A stretch of DNA of 64,000 nt from Candidatus Doolittlea endobia (GCF_900039485.1 NZ_LN999833.1:124001-188000); one strand, 5' to 3'; shown: positions 31,695-43,355, counted from the stretch's first letter. Notes: generated by a model from the letters alone, not told the origin. Numbers and translations: made by a program.

Positions 31695-32909
31695 TTACTG
31701 TCGTTTCCAACGCGTCAGCGCCTGTTGACGTTGTCGTTTCAGCTCTTCTCTAATCTGCGTACCACTGAATCCCTCCGCCATTATATCGCGTGCACTGACT
31801 GAACTGGCTACGCGAAAAGCATCACGCAGATAATCTCCCTGCGAATAGATATGATTCTCAAATCCGGTACGGCCTCGAGCATCGGCCTCGCTAGCGAGAA
31901 TTATTTGATCCAGGCGCGCCGGGCGACGCCAGACATCAAGGGCGCTGAACAATTTTATCAGTTTTTTTGGCGTCAAGCTCTGGGCACTGTGCAACAAATC
32001 ATGGTAGCATACCACTGTCTTGGCCAGATCGCGCAATAAATTGGGCACTTTCATTCGCTGGCATAGCGCTTCAACTACTTTTACCCCAGCTGGTCCGTGG
32101 CCGTGGTGGCTTGGCCATAACTCGTGTGGTGTAAGCGCCTTACCCACATCGTGGCAAAGTGTGGCAAAGCGTACCGCGATATCGTCTGTTAACTGGGCTG
32201 CCATCGATATCGACTTCAGAGTGTGAAGGCCGGTATCGATTTCTGGGTGCCATCTCTCCGGTGCTGGGATGCCAAATAGCGCGTCCACCTCCGGCAACAC
32301 CATCTTCAACGCGCCGCAATCGCGTAAGACTTGAAAATAGACTTGCGGGTTACGGGTTGCTAACGCCCGCTCCGTCTCTTTCCAGACACGCTCAGGCGTC
32401 AGCAGCGGAAGCTCATCGGTCATCTGCTGCATCAACGCCATCGTTTCCGGTGCAATGCGGAAACTCAAATGGGCAAAACGTGCGGCAAAACGGGCAACTC
32501 GCAGTATGCGCAACGCATCTTCGCCGAAAGCGTCGGAGACATGACGCAACCAGCGGTGGCGGATATCTTGCTGTCCATGATAGGGATCAATCAAGTTACC
32601 TGCTTCGTCTCTGGCAATAGCATTAATGGTAAGATCGCGGCGGCGAAGATCCTCTTCCAACGTAACTTCAGGCGAGACATAGCAAATAAAAGCAGTATAG
32701 CCCTCACCAGATTTGCGCTCCGTACGGGCTAGTGCATACTCTTCGCGGCTTTCTGGGTGCAGAAATACTGGAAAATCTTTGCCAACCTGTTGATAACCTT
32801 GCTCGAGCATCTCCTTCGGCGTTGCGTCGATCACTACCCAATCCCGTTCCTTAACAGGGATTCTCAACAGATCGTCACGCACAGCGCCGCCGACAAGATA
32901 TTTTTTCAC
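31695..32909 (-). CDS. cca: CCA-adding tRNA nucleotidyltransferase
   Basis: Cca adds or repairs the 3' CCA of tRNAs without a template. The protein is 404 aa (E. coli 412). The nucleotidyltransferase head has YLVGGAVRD and the metal-binding RDWVV, then [10 protein letters not shown] and [13 protein letters not shown]. The HD domain follows with [13 protein letters not shown] and [13 protein letters not shown], as in the gammaproteobacterial enzyme. It is functionally linked to the tRNA-Val gene at 43.6 kb, whose 3' end is not encoded as CCA. In E. coli it lies beside bacA and folB; here it is alone. Confidence 0.97.
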   Translation of the reverse strand: MKKYLVGGAVRDDLLRIPVKERDWVVIDATPKEMLEQGYQQVGKDFPVFLHPESREEYALARTERKSGEGYTAFICYVSPEVTLEEDLRRRDLTINAIARDEAGNLIDPYHGQQDIRHRWLRHVSDAFGEDALRILRVARFAARFAHLSFRIAPETMALMQQMTDELPLLTPERVWKETERALATRNPQVYFQVLRDCGALKMVLPEVDALFGIPAPERWHPEIDTGLHTLKSISMAAQLTDDIAVRFATLCHDVGKALTPHELWPSHHGHGPAGVKVVEALCQRMKVPNLLRDLAKTVVCYHDLLHSAQSLTPKKLIKLFSALDVWRRPARLDQIILASEADARGRTGFENHIYSQGDYLRDAFRVASSVSARDIMAEGFSGTQIREELKRQRQQALTRWKRQ

Positions 32910-34329
32910 AATTTTCTCCTGGCAAAGCTGGAGTTACTGTTATTGGTGCCGTTCATTAAGTATAGTTGGATCTTGACGTATGCTACTCGTATCCAGAACG
33001 CCTTAATTCATCTAGCATAACACCATACCGATTCCATAGATAAATCATTGTATGCTTGGACGGCCTCATTGATTTTTCTACATGTTGATCATGCACTGAT
33101 TCCATCTAATATTTATAGAATCAATTTTGTGCATTAGATCCTGTATCTGCTATTCGCGCTGGCACCACATAGCTGTCCGAACTGACGGTACAGATGAGAT
33201 CTATACTGACTAGAACGAAGTTAATATAACGTAGTTTCAACATTAGTTCGTTAAGAAAATATTGCACAATATCTTAAATTTGATAACGTCATGTTAGATT
33301 TGAAAGAAGTACTCTTAAGCTCGGATAAAGCGTAATAGACTCTATTGTCTTTCCATCACCTGTTAAAAGCAATGATTCACAAAGCTATGATTAAGCGTTA
33401 AATCGCCAGAGGAGATGGCTTAATATAACATTAGATGCTTTCATTACAAGATTTCAGTTTAGATTGAAATAAATCGAATCTAGATGCTTGTCAGAAAGGC
33501 AGTCGTTTTAATCACTTCTAAGAAGAATCGCGCTATTATTTCCTAACAGACAGGCAAATAAAGCAGCATCGAAAGAATAACAAATAGCAAAATAAGAGAC
33601 TCAGTTTATAATATCATTTTGAACGTTCGATATGGATCTTTATCAAGATTGCATGTTGGAGTTTGTTTTGCGAAAATTAAGCAGTGGTGACGCAATTTGC
33701 AAAAGAGCGTCCTCTTGTTTGACACAATCTTGTAGCGATAGTATTCAAAGTCTAAAATTCCTATAATTATCCTTGTTAAGATCGTTGTTCGTCTTCCCAA
33801 TACGTATAGCGTCCTTTTGATCACGAAAATAAAGTTTAGAACATTTTCTAATGCAGTCTGCAGGCGTAGCACTGAGCTCCTAGTGCTAAACAAGCGTTGC
33901 ATCGCTCTCTATTTGCTATAGCGAGAGCAGATAACAATCTTTGTTATATGCAAAATGAAAAGGACATAAACCAGTGCATTTAAGTCACAACTAAAATTAT
34001 TGAATGGTATGTTGTTAGGCGCCATTATCAATGAATTTGAGTCTCAACTATCATTCATTTGTTATTTTAAAAAACGCTAGATAGATTTAGCAGTTATGAA
34101 AGTTAATTTTTTTTGAGCACTTAAATCGTTTTTAATCATAGCAAAGAGAAGAGTCGAGAGTGTCCTATTCTGTTTCGCCAATGTCTGACATTGGCGGGTA
34201 AAATGAAAATTAACTCCACAGGTAGATAAGTTAAAATTATTCTGCAGAGTAGGCGCTATGATAAATATATAGATACTTATGCTACGAGGAGCTATAATTA
34301 CAGTAATTTGTAAATAAACGAGTGTATCT
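32910..34329. other. Eroded region between cca and yicC
   Basis: About 1.4 kb, AT-rich. The opening 33606-33902 (minus) encodes no family I recognise and has no ribosome site. Neither rph nor pyrE, the E. coli neighbours of yicC, can be read. A tight dyad is at 34176-34196. Confidence 0.45.
34176..34196. repeat. 21-bp dyad upstream of yicC
   Basis: CGCCAATGTC (34176-34185) and GACATTGGCG (34187-34196) are perfect reverse complements with a single T between them. It lies about 135 bases before the yicC start. Spacing suits a dimeric DNA-binding protein better than a hairpin. No regulator is identifiable. Confidence 0.7.
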
Positions 34330-35193
34330 ATGATCCGTAGTATGGTTGCTTTCGCTCGGAGTGAAATTAAAGGAACTTGGGGCACTGCTGCGTGGGAACT
34401 GCGCTCTGTTAATCAACGGTATTTAGAAATTAACGTTCGTCTGCCAGAACAATTTTGTGGCCTCGAACCCATAATTCGTGAACGTATACATCTCCACCTT
34501 ACCCGAGGCAAGGTGGAGTGTAATTTGCGCTTCGATGTGAAGCCTGCTGCACAAGACGCATTTATACTTAATGAAAAGCTTGCTAAACAGCTAGTAGAAG
34601 CTGCGCGATGGGTTAAAATGCAAAGTGACGAAGGCGAGATAGACCCGATGGATATTTTACGTTGGCCTGGCATGATGGCTGCTACGGAGCAGGATTGGAA
34701 TGCTATCAGTGCCGAATTGCTGAACGAGTTTGACGTCACGCTCAAGGAGTTTATCAGTGCCCGAGAAACCGCGGGCAACGCGCTTAACGCATTAATTACA
34801 CAGCGACTAGTGAGTATTAGTACAGAAACGGCTAATGTGCGTCAGCAAATACCAGAGGTATTAAATTGGCAGCATAAAAAGCTGCTAAATAAACTGAAAG
34901 AGGCTCATGTACAACTGGACTGCAATCGACTGGAGCAAGAACTCGTAATATTAGCGCAAAAAATAGACGTTGCGGAAGAACTAGATCGCCTGGATGCCTA
35001 TGTAAAAGAAACTTACCACATTTTGACTAAAAAAGAGGCTGTAGGCCGTCGGTTAGATTTTATGATGCAGGAATTTAACCGTGAAGCAAATACCTTAGCG
35101 TCGAAATCTATTAATAAAAACGTGACAGCATCTGCTATTGAATTAAAAGTATTGATTGAACAAATGCGCGAGCAGATTCAGAACGTTGAATAA
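34330..35193 (+). CDS. yicC: YicC-family endoribonuclease
   Basis: YicC is a widely conserved protein recently described as an RNA endonuclease. It is 287 aa, the E. coli length. The N-terminal YicC domain (RSMVAFARSEIKGTWGTAAW, ELRSVNQRYLEINVRLPEQ) and C-terminal DUF1732 domain (EELDRLDAYVKE, GRRLDFMMQEFNREANTLAS, KVLIEQMREQIQNVE) are complete. The C-terminal half is rich in long helices. There is no clear ribosome site upstream. It is isolated from any neighbour, which makes its persistence in an eroding region suggestive of selection. Confidence 0.95.
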   Translation: MIRSMVAFARSEIKGTWGTAAWELRSVNQRYLEINVRLPEQFCGLEPIIRERIHLHLTRGKVECNLRFDVKPAAQDAFILNEKLAKQLVEAARWVKMQSDEGEIDPMDILRWPGMMAATEQDWNAISAELLNEFDVTLKEFISARETAGNALNALITQRLVSISTETANVRQQIPEVLNWQHKKLLNKLKEAHVQLDCNRLEQELVILAQKIDVAEELDRLDAYVKETYHILTKKEAVGRRLDFMMQEFNREANTLASKSINKNVTASAIELKVLIEQMREQIQNVE

Positions 35194-35559
35194 AACATGC
35201 TTTTACGTTGTTTTACTAGTATACAAAGACCATTAAAGTCACGACCGAAAGTCTAGCGCGGACTATAAGTCACACAGACGTTAGAAGTTGATCTAAGCGC
35301 CCAATACCTTGACGGTCAACAAGTGAAGCGTACTATTGAGGCCCTTTTGTAAGTGTCATTTGCTCGTTTCTACTTTCCACTTACAACTCTAGTTTTATGA
35401 AAGTACATTTATTTTTCTTCTAAAAAATAACAACCAAGTTTAAACGACAGCTTCTCAGAACAAGACTCCTGTCGGACATCGCATAGACAATTAGTAATCA
35501 GTAGAAGTAACGCAGTCGATTTGAGTCTTGCCATCATCGTTCCGTTGTAATTGAAAGCG
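35194..35559. other. Intergenic region after yicC
   Basis: About 370 bases without an open frame or a named fragment. The part toward plsC may once have been the distal portion of ftsP, but I cannot read it. Confidence 0.4.
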
Positions 35560-35813
35560 GCGGGAATATGCGTATTGAACAACCTTAGAGATATATAACT
35601 ACAATCAAGGTGACGGCAACGCTAGATAAGCGGGAGCACTATGCTCCATGAACGTTATCGCTGTTGTATATCTGTACTGATGAACCGAGATAGTTGCCGT
35701 TAAGACCTGAAAATTGTAGCATAATGACTCTTTACGCCTGGCAGCGGCAACGCGCTAGCGAAAATGTGATCTCCGTTGCTTCAATAAACTGACGTCGATT
35801 AAGTGCTATGATG
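35560..35813 (-). pseudogene. ftsP: ftsP (sufI) remnant
   Basis: FtsP/SufI is a periplasmic cupredoxin-like divisome-stabilising protein exported by Tat. Downstream of plsC on the minus strand, its E. coli position, ALNRRQFIEATEI gives the twin-Arg signal-peptide start (E. coli SLSRRQFIQASGI). Further on SGLNGNYLGSSVQIYNSDNV aligns with WGINGRYLGPTIRVWKGDDV. The intervening 50 or so residues are deleted, the start codon is missing, and the remaining 400 codons are unreadable. Synteny and two in-order matches make the identification fairly secure. Confidence 0.75.
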
Positions 35814-35933
35814 GATCTGCTTCATTAGATACGGCAAAGCTTTTCTTGCAGAGATTATGATTCAGCTAGAAGAAGCACGATTTCAGCATTCGTGCACTTA
35901 GGGCCAAGTTAAGCGTCACGAGTCAAGGCAGGC

Positions 35934-36668
35934 TCAACGCTGCAGAGATTCCCGCCGGGCCACTTCCGCGTTTAGTTCATCAAGCTTGTCTTTCATTACG
36001 TCACGACAGTGTTTACTTAAGGCCCGTGCCTGTTCTCGACTGTAGCCGGATGTTTCCAAAGGCGGTAAAATTTCGATAATAACTAATCCATTGGACCAAC
36101 GATTGAGTTTAATTTTATTTGAAGTATTAGAAGTACAAATCGGCACAATAGGAATGCCGGCGGCAATAGCGGTATAAAATGCCCCAGTTTTAAACGGGAG
36201 TAAACCACGACCACGACTGCGGGTGCCTTCCGGAAATATCCAAATGGAAATATTACGCTTTTTAATGCTTTTCACAATTTCGGTTAGCATGTTGTGGGCG
36301 CGAGTGCTGTTATTGCGATCGATAAGTAGATTGCCGGTGAGCCAGTAAAGTGGTCCGAATAGCGGTATCCACAGAAGGCTTTTTTTTCCCACTGTCACGG
36401 TGCGTGGCTGAACCACATTCGCGGTAGTGACCATATCGTAATTATTCTGATGATTAGCGATATAAATACAATTTTGCGGAAGCGTCACGTTTTCAGGATG
36501 GCGACATTCCACCCGAATACCAAACAGAGGTGACATACGTCCGAACCAGCGACCAAAGTCAGCAACATGACGAGGATCACGTGGACTGAACAAGCAATAA
36601 ATCAAGCCTAAAACGCAAATCAACATCGACAACAGCATCACTAGAATAGTACGAATAATAGCGAGCAT
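35934..36668 (-). CDS. plsC: 1-acylglycerol-3-phosphate acyltransferase
   Basis: PlsC makes phosphatidic acid at the inner membrane. The protein is 244 aa (E. coli 245) with an N-terminal hydrophobic segment (IIRTILVMLLSMLICVLGLI). The acyltransferase HX4D motif is NHQNNYD, the glycerol-phosphate-binding motif is FPEGTRSRGRG, and GIPIVPIC follows. Transcribed after parC on the same strand (79-base gap), the E. coli parC-plsC-ftsP order. Together with pgpA it shows that phospholipid synthesis is at least partly retained. Confidence 0.97.
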   Translation of the reverse strand: MLAIIRTILVMLLSMLICVLGLIYCLFSPRDPRHVADFGRWFGRMSPLFGIRVECRHPENVTLPQNCIYIANHQNNYDMVTTANVVQPRTVTVGKKSLLWIPLFGPLYWLTGNLLIDRNNSTRAHNMLTEIVKSIKKRNISIWIFPEGTRSRGRGLLPFKTGAFYTAIAAGIPIVPICTSNTSNKIKLNRWSNGLVIIEILPPLETSGYSREQARALSKHCRDVMKDKLDELNAEVARRESLQR

Positions 36669-36747
36669 AATTTACCTCTTAACCTTCAACTGTTACCAGT
36701 ACGCTGTCTAAAGAACTTGACCTGGCGTCGCTCGGTTAGCCTGATTC

Positions 36748-39009
36748 TTAGGCTGTTCTCTCGTCGCCAGCCAGGGGATCAGTGATTTCCACTCGGTCGA
36801 TATGTTGAGTCCCGAGAGGCAACAGCATTCCCTTGCACCCACGTTCAGCGCTGAATTTTTGCAAATTTTCCGGTTGAAGAGTTAACGTGCGCTGACCGAT
36901 GCAAAACGTCACAGAAGCTTGGTTTGATAGAAGATATAGCCCGGCAAGACGATCTTTGCACGCACCCGAGGAAGGGATAGAGATAATTTTATTACCTTTA
37001 CCTTTCGACCGATTCGACAAGTTTTTGACCGGAAACATCAGCAAACGACCGGCTTCGGTTAACGCCAACAGCTTATCAGCTGAATCTTTCAGCCACAACG
37101 ACGGCATGACTTTAGCGTTTTTCGGCAATGTCAACAGCGCCTTACCGGCGCGATTACGCGTTACCAAATCGCTGAAACTACATATAAAACCGTAGCCGGC
37201 ATCGGAGGCAATCAGCAGTTTTTGCTCATTGACGCCGGTAAGCATCTGCTCGATTTTTACGCCAGGCGGTAAGATTACCTTACCGGTCAGCGGCTCACCC
37301 TGGCTACGCGCCGAAGGAAAGCTGGCCGGCTCCAGTGCATAGCTGCGTCCGATAGAATCAATGAATACCACCGTCTGATTGCTTTTGCCGCGTATCGACA
37401 ACAGATAGTTATCTCCAGATCGATAACTTAGCCTACTCGGATCAATGTCGTGCCCTTTAGCGCTGCGCACCCAGCCCATGGTCGAAAGAATAACAGTTAT
37501 CGGCTCCGATACCATAAGCTTATTTTCGCTCATCGTTTTTCCTTCGCTATGCTCTATTAGACGCGAAAGGCGTGCGTTTCCGTAAGCGGCAGCGTCTGCC
37601 TCAATTTCTTTTTTCAGCAGGTTTCTCATCTTGTATTCCGAGGCGAGGATAGCCTGAATTTTATCGTGTTCTCTTCCAAGCTTATCCTGTTCACTGCGCA
37701 GCTTTATTTCTTCCAAGCTAGCCAAATGGCGAAGTTTCAGCTCAAGGATAGCATCGGCTTGCGTCTCGTTTAGCTTGAAGCGCTGAACCAGCACCTGTTT
37801 CGGTTCGTCTGAAGTACGAATGATATGGATCACTTGATCTAAGTTAAGGTAGGCTAATAACAAGCCGGTCAGAATGTGCAGCCGATGTAGGACTTGGCCA
37901 AGCCTAAAATTCAGGCGACGGCGCACGGTATTGCGACGATAAACAAGCCATTCCGACAATATTTCATGCAAATTCTTTACCGATGGGCGACCATCTAAGC
38001 CGATCATGTTCATGTTAACACGGTAACTACGTTCTAAATCAGTAGTTGCAAACAAATGGTTCATCACCTGCATCAAATCAACGCGATTAGAACGCGGAAC
38101 GATAACCAGACGGGTTGGGTTTTCATGATTTGACTCGTCACGCAAATTTTCAATCATCGGCAATTTTTTTTCACGTATCTGGCTTGCTATCTGTTCTAGT
38201 ACTTTGGCACCGGATACTTGGTGCGGCAAGGCAACGATGATCGCTTCTCCGTTCTCGATTGTCCATAATGCACGCATACGCACGGAGCCACGTCCTGTCT
38301 GATATATTTTGCGCAAATCATCTGCTGGGGTAATAATTTCCGCCTTGGTAGGAAAGTCCGGGCCTTTAATGTATTCTAATAATTGTTCTAGCATAGCGGC
38401 AGGATTGTCCAGTAGTACAATCGTAGCGGCAGCTACTTCATTAATATTATGCGGCGGTATATCGGTCGCCATCCCTACCGCGATGCCGGTAGTACCATTA
38501 AGCAATACATTCGGCAATCGCGCCGGTAGCGTTTTCGGTTCCTCGAGGGTGCCATCAAAATTAGGCACATAGTCAACCGTGCCCTGTTTTAATTCACCAA
38601 GAAACACATCGGCATAATGAGACAAACGGGATTCAGTGTAACGCATAGCGGCGAAGGATTTGGGATCGTCCGGCGCTCCCCAATTACCCTGACCGTCTAC
38701 TATTGGATAACGAAAAGAAAAAGGTTGCGCCATCAACACCATAGCCTCATAACAAGCGCTATCGCCGTGAGGATGGTATTTACCCAAAACGTCGCCGACG
38801 GTACGTGCTGATTTTTTGTGTTTTGCGCTGATATTTAGTCCCAGCTCAGACATAGCATAAACGATGCGTCGTTGCACTGGTTTAAGCCCGTCTCCAATAA
38901 ACGGAAGTGCGCGGTCCATAATGACGTACATGGAATAATTGAGATAAGCGTTTTCGGTAAATTTATGAAGCGCCAGGCATTCGACGCCGTCATGAATCAA
39001 CTCGTTCAT
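36748..39009 (-). CDS. parC: DNA topoisomerase IV subunit A
   Basis: ParC is the DNA-cleaving subunit of topoisomerase IV, which decatenates daughter chromosomes with ParE. The protein is 753 aa (E. coli 752). The quinolone-determining region [16 protein letters not shown] and the catalytic Tyr in [11 protein letters not shown] are intact, with [14 protein letters not shown], the coiled-coil region ([14 protein letters not shown]) and the C-terminal beta-pinwheel repeats ([12 protein letters not shown]). ParE is not in this window. Frame fully open. Confidence 0.98.
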   Translation of the reverse strand: MNELIHDGVECLALHKFTENAYLNYSMYVIMDRALPFIGDGLKPVQRRIVYAMSELGLNISAKHKKSARTVGDVLGKYHPHGDSACYEAMVLMAQPFSFRYPIVDGQGNWGAPDDPKSFAAMRYTESRLSHYADVFLGELKQGTVDYVPNFDGTLEEPKTLPARLPNVLLNGTTGIAVGMATDIPPHNINEVAAATIVLLDNPAAMLEQLLEYIKGPDFPTKAEIITPADDLRKIYQTGRGSVRMRALWTIENGEAIIVALPHQVSGAKVLEQIASQIREKKLPMIENLRDESNHENPTRLVIVPRSNRVDLMQVMNHLFATTDLERSYRVNMNMIGLDGRPSVKNLHEILSEWLVYRRNTVRRRLNFRLGQVLHRLHILTGLLLAYLNLDQVIHIIRTSDEPKQVLVQRFKLNETQADAILELKLRHLASLEEIKLRSEQDKLGREHDKIQAILASEYKMRNLLKKEIEADAAAYGNARLSRLIEHSEGKTMSENKLMVSEPITVILSTMGWVRSAKGHDIDPSRLSYRSGDNYLLSIRGKSNQTVVFIDSIGRSYALEPASFPSARSQGEPLTGKVILPPGVKIEQMLTGVNEQKLLIASDAGYGFICSFSDLVTRNRAGKALLTLPKNAKVMPSLWLKDSADKLLALTEAGRLLMFPVKNLSNRSKGKGNKIISIPSSGACKDRLAGLYLLSNQASVTFCIGQRTLTLQPENLQKFSAERGCKGMLLPLGTQHIDRVEITDPLAGDERTA

Positions 39010-39964
39010 TAATAATTATTTCCTCTGACCACAGTATACGCACATGAGCAATCACATCTCTACATCTTAGATATTAGCATGATACTACTTTATACGTCCA
39101 TTTGTTGTCAAAATACTCTTGTGAGAGTAAAGCGGTCAATGTGGCGAAAGTGCTGAGGTATTCAGAATAAATAGTTACATTACGAGTACGATAAATATCA
39201 CAAGCATTCGACGCTAAAGTAAAAACGGTAGTCATAATAGAAAGCCGATAAACAGCAGGAATTGAATACTAACGAGGACGCTTTTATACAATGTTATTAT
39301 AAAAGTGCGGCCAAATCACAATCCTTCCAATCTGAAGGTTCGCTAAAAAAGAAAACGCTTTAAAGTTAATTGCTATTCCTCGTTACTGCTGGATTTTTGC
39401 AAAGCGCCTTCTCTTACATACTATGGAAACGGCTGCTAATAATTAGTCCCCCTGACACTCAAAATATTTGAGCAGTATTAGTTAATAAGGCTGCTCATCT
39501 TACTGTATTGACACTCATCGCAACGCGCCTATTTAAGGCGCGGAGCAGGTTTATTGTAACTGTTCTGTCTAGAATGCCATCACACATAAAAGCTATCAGT
39601 GCTTTTATAAATATCTTTAACGTAGTTGCGTTTTATTGGCTTATGTTCAGATATACGTTGTAAAGCATCGAGATTGTAATGATAATATTGTAGTTAGTTC
39701 CTCTGTATGCGTCTGATTTTTGACTACCGCTGCAGCAGTGAGTATTTTGTTTTTATCGCCGAAATAGGTCTTACGCTTGTCATTAGTTTCGTCGAACATA
39801 AGCAATTCACATCACCCGGTGCACAAGGGAAAGAGCACCTGCAGGTATTCATCAAATAGGGCAAATAAATAAGAAACCGTTTTTATCAGTTCTACTGGAT
39901 TTCGAAGACGGTTAGCACCACAATGCAGATGTTCATCAAGCTTACATACTGACAATGCCTGGCA
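39010..39964. other. Intergenic region upstream of parC
   Basis: About 950 bases with no readable protein fragment on either strand. It contains a GC-rich hairpin at 39524-39542. Possibly the former gst or parE-side neighbours, but no sequence supports this. Confidence 0.45.
39524..39542. terminator. Terminator-like hairpin of a lost gene
   Basis: CGCGCCT (39524-39530) and AGGCGCG (39536-39542) form a perfect 7-bp GC-rich stem with loop ATTTA. Only a weak T-rich tract follows. No intact gene ends nearby, so it may be a relic terminator. Confidence 0.35.
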
Positions 39965-40550
39965 ATGATGTTATGATTCGTCTAGTCTTGCGCCAACGCG
40001 GTTTGTAATTTAAACCCTTTACCTTTTTCATCTATTTCATGAGTTTATACACCATGCGGTGACGTGTTCTAGTGCTTTGTATTAATTCGCTGACGGCTGA
40101 TCTGCTGCTGTTCAGCGGGCTAACGAACCACATTAAGCTACTCTATCTCAGCGAATTCGGCACGATAATATCAACCGGGCAATAAACCAGCTTTACAGTG
40201 AAACCCCACCATGCTTGGCACGGAGAACACAACTTCGTTCTGGATCGGCATAACGGGACTACGCCTGCTTGACCTGTTTCACGATCGCCAAATGTGTCTT
40301 CCCTGCCCCGATGTGCCGATATATCTCGTTTAGCACTACGTCACAATTTTTACATCGATTGCCGCTCCTTTCGACTATCTCAGCGAGGTGTGTCGAAAGT
40401 ATCACGCAGCCAGTCTATTTCCTATACTGAGTGTAGTTAGAAAATTGTATGGCATTAAGCGGCCGCACATTAATTTCCATTCGGCATACAGAAACATCAC
40501 CGAACTTTTCCCACATGGCCAAAACCACATAGAATATTCCACGTCAAAAA
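39965..40550 (-). pseudogene. pdxY: pdxY remnant (pyridoxal kinase 2)
   Basis: PdxY phosphorylates pyridoxal in B6 salvage. Downstream of tyrS, its E. coli position, the minus strand reads NILCGFGHVGKS, VRPLNAIQFSNYTQYRK, a stop, TGCVILSTHLAEIVER and HIGAGKTHLAIVKQVKQA. These align in order with the PdxY N-terminal half (VWPLNTVQFSNHTQYGKW, TGCVMPPSHLTEIVQ, LGIVRQVKAA). Then come YADP, AGLLP, and near 40.0 kb LEHVTAWCINS, the C-terminal LEHVTAAVYEIM. There are several frameshifts and stops. Clearly dead. Confidence 0.9.
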
Positions 40551-40623
40551 CCGCTTTCCACATCTTCGGCCTGTGACCGTTACAATAAAGCACGGGGACC
40601 GAGGCTTCCTTGCCAAAATTTCG

Positions 40624-41898
40624 TTATTGCCAATTGAGCAGGCAGTAGTGTTTTTTACCCCGTCGCAACAGGGTATACCGACCATAAAGCTCATCGTCCT
40701 CGTTGAAGACGTAGTCTATTGACGCCTGTTTTTTACCGTTGATCGACACGGCATAGGAGCTTATTAAGGCCCTAGCTTGTACGCGCGACGCTACCAGTTC
40801 AGCGACCACCAGCGCCTGTTGTAAATCCGCACCGCGCTTAAGATGGACAATCGGAATGCCGTCCTGCGCTAACTGAGAGAAATCATCCTCGGTTAAATCT
40901 GTCAATGCACCAGAAAATAGACTGGAGGTAATACGCTTCGCCGTCGTCAACCCCTGATCACCGTGCACAATACGGGTCACCTCTTCCGCTAAAATATACT
41001 GGGCACGCGGCGCTTTATTGCTGGCGCGATCCTTTTTTTCGAGCGCATCGATTGCCGTAAGATTCAGGAAAGTAAAGAATTTCAAGAAACGATACACATC
41101 GTTGTCAGTGGTATTAATCCAGAATTGATAGAACTTATATGGACTTGTCTTACTGGGATCCAACCATACTGTTCCACCTTCGGTCTTACCAAATTTGGTG
41201 CCGTCCGCTTTGGTAATCAGCGGCACTGTCAGACCATATACGGAATTTTGATGTAACCGGCGCGTCAAATCGATGCCGGAGGTAATATTTCCCCACTGAT
41301 CAGACCCGCCTATTTGTAGGACTACACCGTATTGTTTGTTCAGATAGGCGAAATCATATCCTTGCAACAGATTATAGGAAAATTCGGTAAACGAAATGCC
41401 GCTATTGTCACGATTTAGCCGCTGCCTCACAGCTTCTTTATTGATCATTTGATTGACAGAAAAGTGCTTACCGATATCGCGCAAAAATGTCAGCACGTTC
41501 ATCTTACTAAACCAGTTATAATTGTTGGCGACGACAGCGCTGTTATCACCACAGTTAAAATCTAGGAACATCGATACCTGGCATTTGATTTTTTTCACCC
41601 ATGCCTGAACAGTTTCCGCTGTATTAAACTTACGCTCGGTGGCTTTAAAGCTGGGATCCCCGATAAGCGCCGTCGCCCCTCCCACTAATGCCACTGGCCG
41701 ATGACCGGCTAATTGAAAGCGTTTTAGGTACAGTAAAGGCACTAAGTGCCCTAAATGCAAGCTGTCAGCGGTGGGATCAAAACCGCAATACAGCGAGATT
41801 GGTCCAGCTGCTAACCGTCTAGCCAGCGTCTTCTCATCCGTGACCTGGGCAATCAGACCCCGTTCTTGCAATTGTTGTATTAGGTTACTGCTTACCAT
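40624..41898 (-). CDS. tyrS: Tyrosyl-tRNA synthetase
   Basis: TyrS charges tRNA-Tyr. From ATG 41898 ([20 protein letters not shown]) the protein is 424 aa, the E. coli length. Class I motifs: HIGH equivalent [10 protein letters not shown] and KMSKS equivalent KFGKTEGG; tyrosine-binding GFDPTADS and [12 protein letters not shown]-terminal S4-like RNA-binding domain ([19 protein letters not shown]). A 30-codon in-frame upstream extension through a poly-Phe stretch has no homology and is rejected. It is flanked by dead pdxH and pdxY, the E. coli order pdxH-tyrS-pdxY. Confidence 0.98.
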   Translation of the reverse strand: MVSSNLIQQLQERGLIAQVTDEKTLARRLAAGPISLYCGFDPTADSLHLGHLVPLLYLKRFQLAGHRPVALVGGATALIGDPSFKATERKFNTAETVQAWVKKIKCQVSMFLDFNCGDNSAVVANNYNWFSKMNVLTFLRDIGKHFSVNQMINKEAVRQRLNRDNSGISFTEFSYNLLQGYDFAYLNKQYGVVLQIGGSDQWGNITSGIDLTRRLHQNSVYGLTVPLITKADGTKFGKTEGGTVWLDPSKTSPYKFYQFWINTTDNDVYRFLKFFTFLNLTAIDALEKKDRASNKAPRAQYILAEEVTRIVHGDQGLTTAKRITSSLFSGALTDLTEDDFSQLAQDGIPIVHLKRGADLQQALVVAELVASRVQARALISSYAVSINGKKQASIDYVFNEDDELYGRYTLLRRGKKHYCLLNWQ

Positions 41899-42054
41899 TA
41901 AAACTCCGTTATCAAAAAAAAAGAAAAAGACACAAAAGACACAACGGCACACACGGGCAGGGAAACCTGTCATGCAACTAATATTCATGCCAGAACTTTA
42001 TTCTTCTGATGCTTACCTGACAACCGTCCAACACGCCTCACAATGACACGTTAC

Positions 42055-42360
42055 CTTAGGTAATTTTTTGTTTCAATTCTGTGTCCCAGCATTTAGAGGA
42101 ATACATATACCTGGACTGGCGTGAAACCCAGATGTCTATTAGATTATTACGAAGATAGCTACGGGAAGTACTGCATTATTTCAATAACCACAACCGCTTC
42201 ATGTTGAAGTATCAAGACCTGGCGCTGCACGCATGTGCCAGGGAAAATGCAAATTAATGCGAAAATTATAGGCAGATGCTAAAAGTTGATGCAGACAACA
42301 AAAATATTTAAGTAGCACTATTCGTTGGTAAAGGTGTTCGTTCGCATGTCCGTTCACATA
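42055..42360 (-). pseudogene. pdxH: pdxH remnant (pyridoxamine 5'-phosphate oxidase)
   Basis: PdxH makes pyridoxal 5'-phosphate from PNP or PMP using FMN. Upstream of tyrS on the minus strand, its E. coli position, EHLYQRIVLLKYF aligns with GQPYQRIVLLKHYD, then FPWH. In other frames VIEIMQYF (LEVMKYF) and IWVSRQSRYMYSSKCWDTEL and KQKI ([20 protein letters not shown], LKQKF) follow. All match in order, across frameshifts; the N-terminus and FMN-binding C-terminus are unreadable. Dead. Confidence 0.88.
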
Positions 42361-42674
42361 AAAGAGCTAATCAGTGATTTTTATAGATACCTTTGCAGTA
42401 GAATGCACACGACATTCAGACGCGTGTCATTTATCATTTAGCTTTCTTGGAAATTTAGTAAAATTAATTAATCAGACTAATTATACGTCCGCCAAGTGAA
42501 ACTGATACTTTAATTTAAATCAATCTCTGTCAACTTACCTGCGCGAACATAATTAATTTAGTTCAATTTTACAAGCTTGATGAATATTATTATATAATCA
42601 ATAATTTTCGTCATAGGAAAATATTTAACTTGTAATGAAAACGTGATTGGTTGGTCGCTACCATAAGGTATATT
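42361..42674. other. AT-rich gap upstream of ung
   Basis: About 310 bases, very AT-rich, with no gene fragment recognised. It presumably contains the ung promoter, but no box pair stands out above background. Confidence 0.45.
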
Positions 42675-43355
42675 ATGACGCACATGCTCACCTGGCGCGA
42701 TGTGCTCGCACAGGAAAAAAATTTACCCTATTTACGAGATATGCTGATGTTTGTCGACAAAGAGCGGGCGGCAGGGAAAACTATTTATCCGCCAGCTAAA
42801 GATATGTTTAATGTTTTTCGTTTTACAGAACTGAACGCGGTAAAAGTGGTAATCCTCGGCCAAGATCCATACCATGGACCAAATCAGGCCAACGGTCTTG
42901 CGTTTTCTGTCAAGTCAGGAGTACCCGTTCCTCCATCGCTGGTCAATATTTATAAAGAACTAGCCAACGATATTCCCGGCTTTGCTATCCCGAAACATGG
43001 CTGTCTGCAAAACTGGGCTCAACAGGGCGTAATGTTACTTAATACAATATTGACAGTAGAGGCGGGCAAAGCCCGTTCCCACGCTGGTCTAGGTTGGGAA
43101 ACTTTTACTGACAAGGTCATCAGAGTTCTTGATGCACAGCGTGAAGGTATTGTTTTTCTACTGTGGGGTTCCTATGCTCAGAAAAAAAGCACAATTATAA
43201 AATCTAAGCACCATCAAGTGCTTACAGCATCGCATCCCTCGCCTCTGTCTGCTCGCGGCTTTTTTGGATGCCGTCATTTTTCCATAGCTAATGCGCTATT
43301 GGAACAGAAAGGACAACAGCCCATTGATTGGTCGCTGACATTTCCAGAGACGTGA
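42675..43355 (+). CDS. ung: Uracil-DNA glycosylase
   Basis: Ung excises uracil from DNA. From ATG 42675, preceded by AAGG at 6-base spacing, the protein is 226 aa (E. coli 229). The catalytic water-activating loop GQDPYHG, the uracil-binding [12 protein letters not shown] segment and the leucine-loop equivalent [13 protein letters not shown] are intact. A longer in-frame start at 42651 is possible but unlikely. It is one of few base-excision repair enzymes kept by reduced symbionts; its presence should restrain C-to-T decay from cytosine deamination. Confidence 0.97.
   Translation: MTHMLTWRDVLAQEKNLPYLRDMLMFVDKERAAGKTIYPPAKDMFNVFRFTELNAVKVVILGQDPYHGPNQANGLAFSVKSGVPVPPSLVNIYKELANDIPGFAIPKHGCLQNWAQQGVMLLNTILTVEAGKARSHAGLGWETFTDKVIRVLDAQREGIVFLLWGSYAQKKSTIIKSKHHQVLTASHPSPLSARGFFGCRHFSIANALLEQKGQQPIDWSLTFPET

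Noticed and set aside
32159-32620. 153-codon frame on the plus strand
   Set aside because: Antisense shadow of the intact cca gene; low-complexity composition typical of such shadows.
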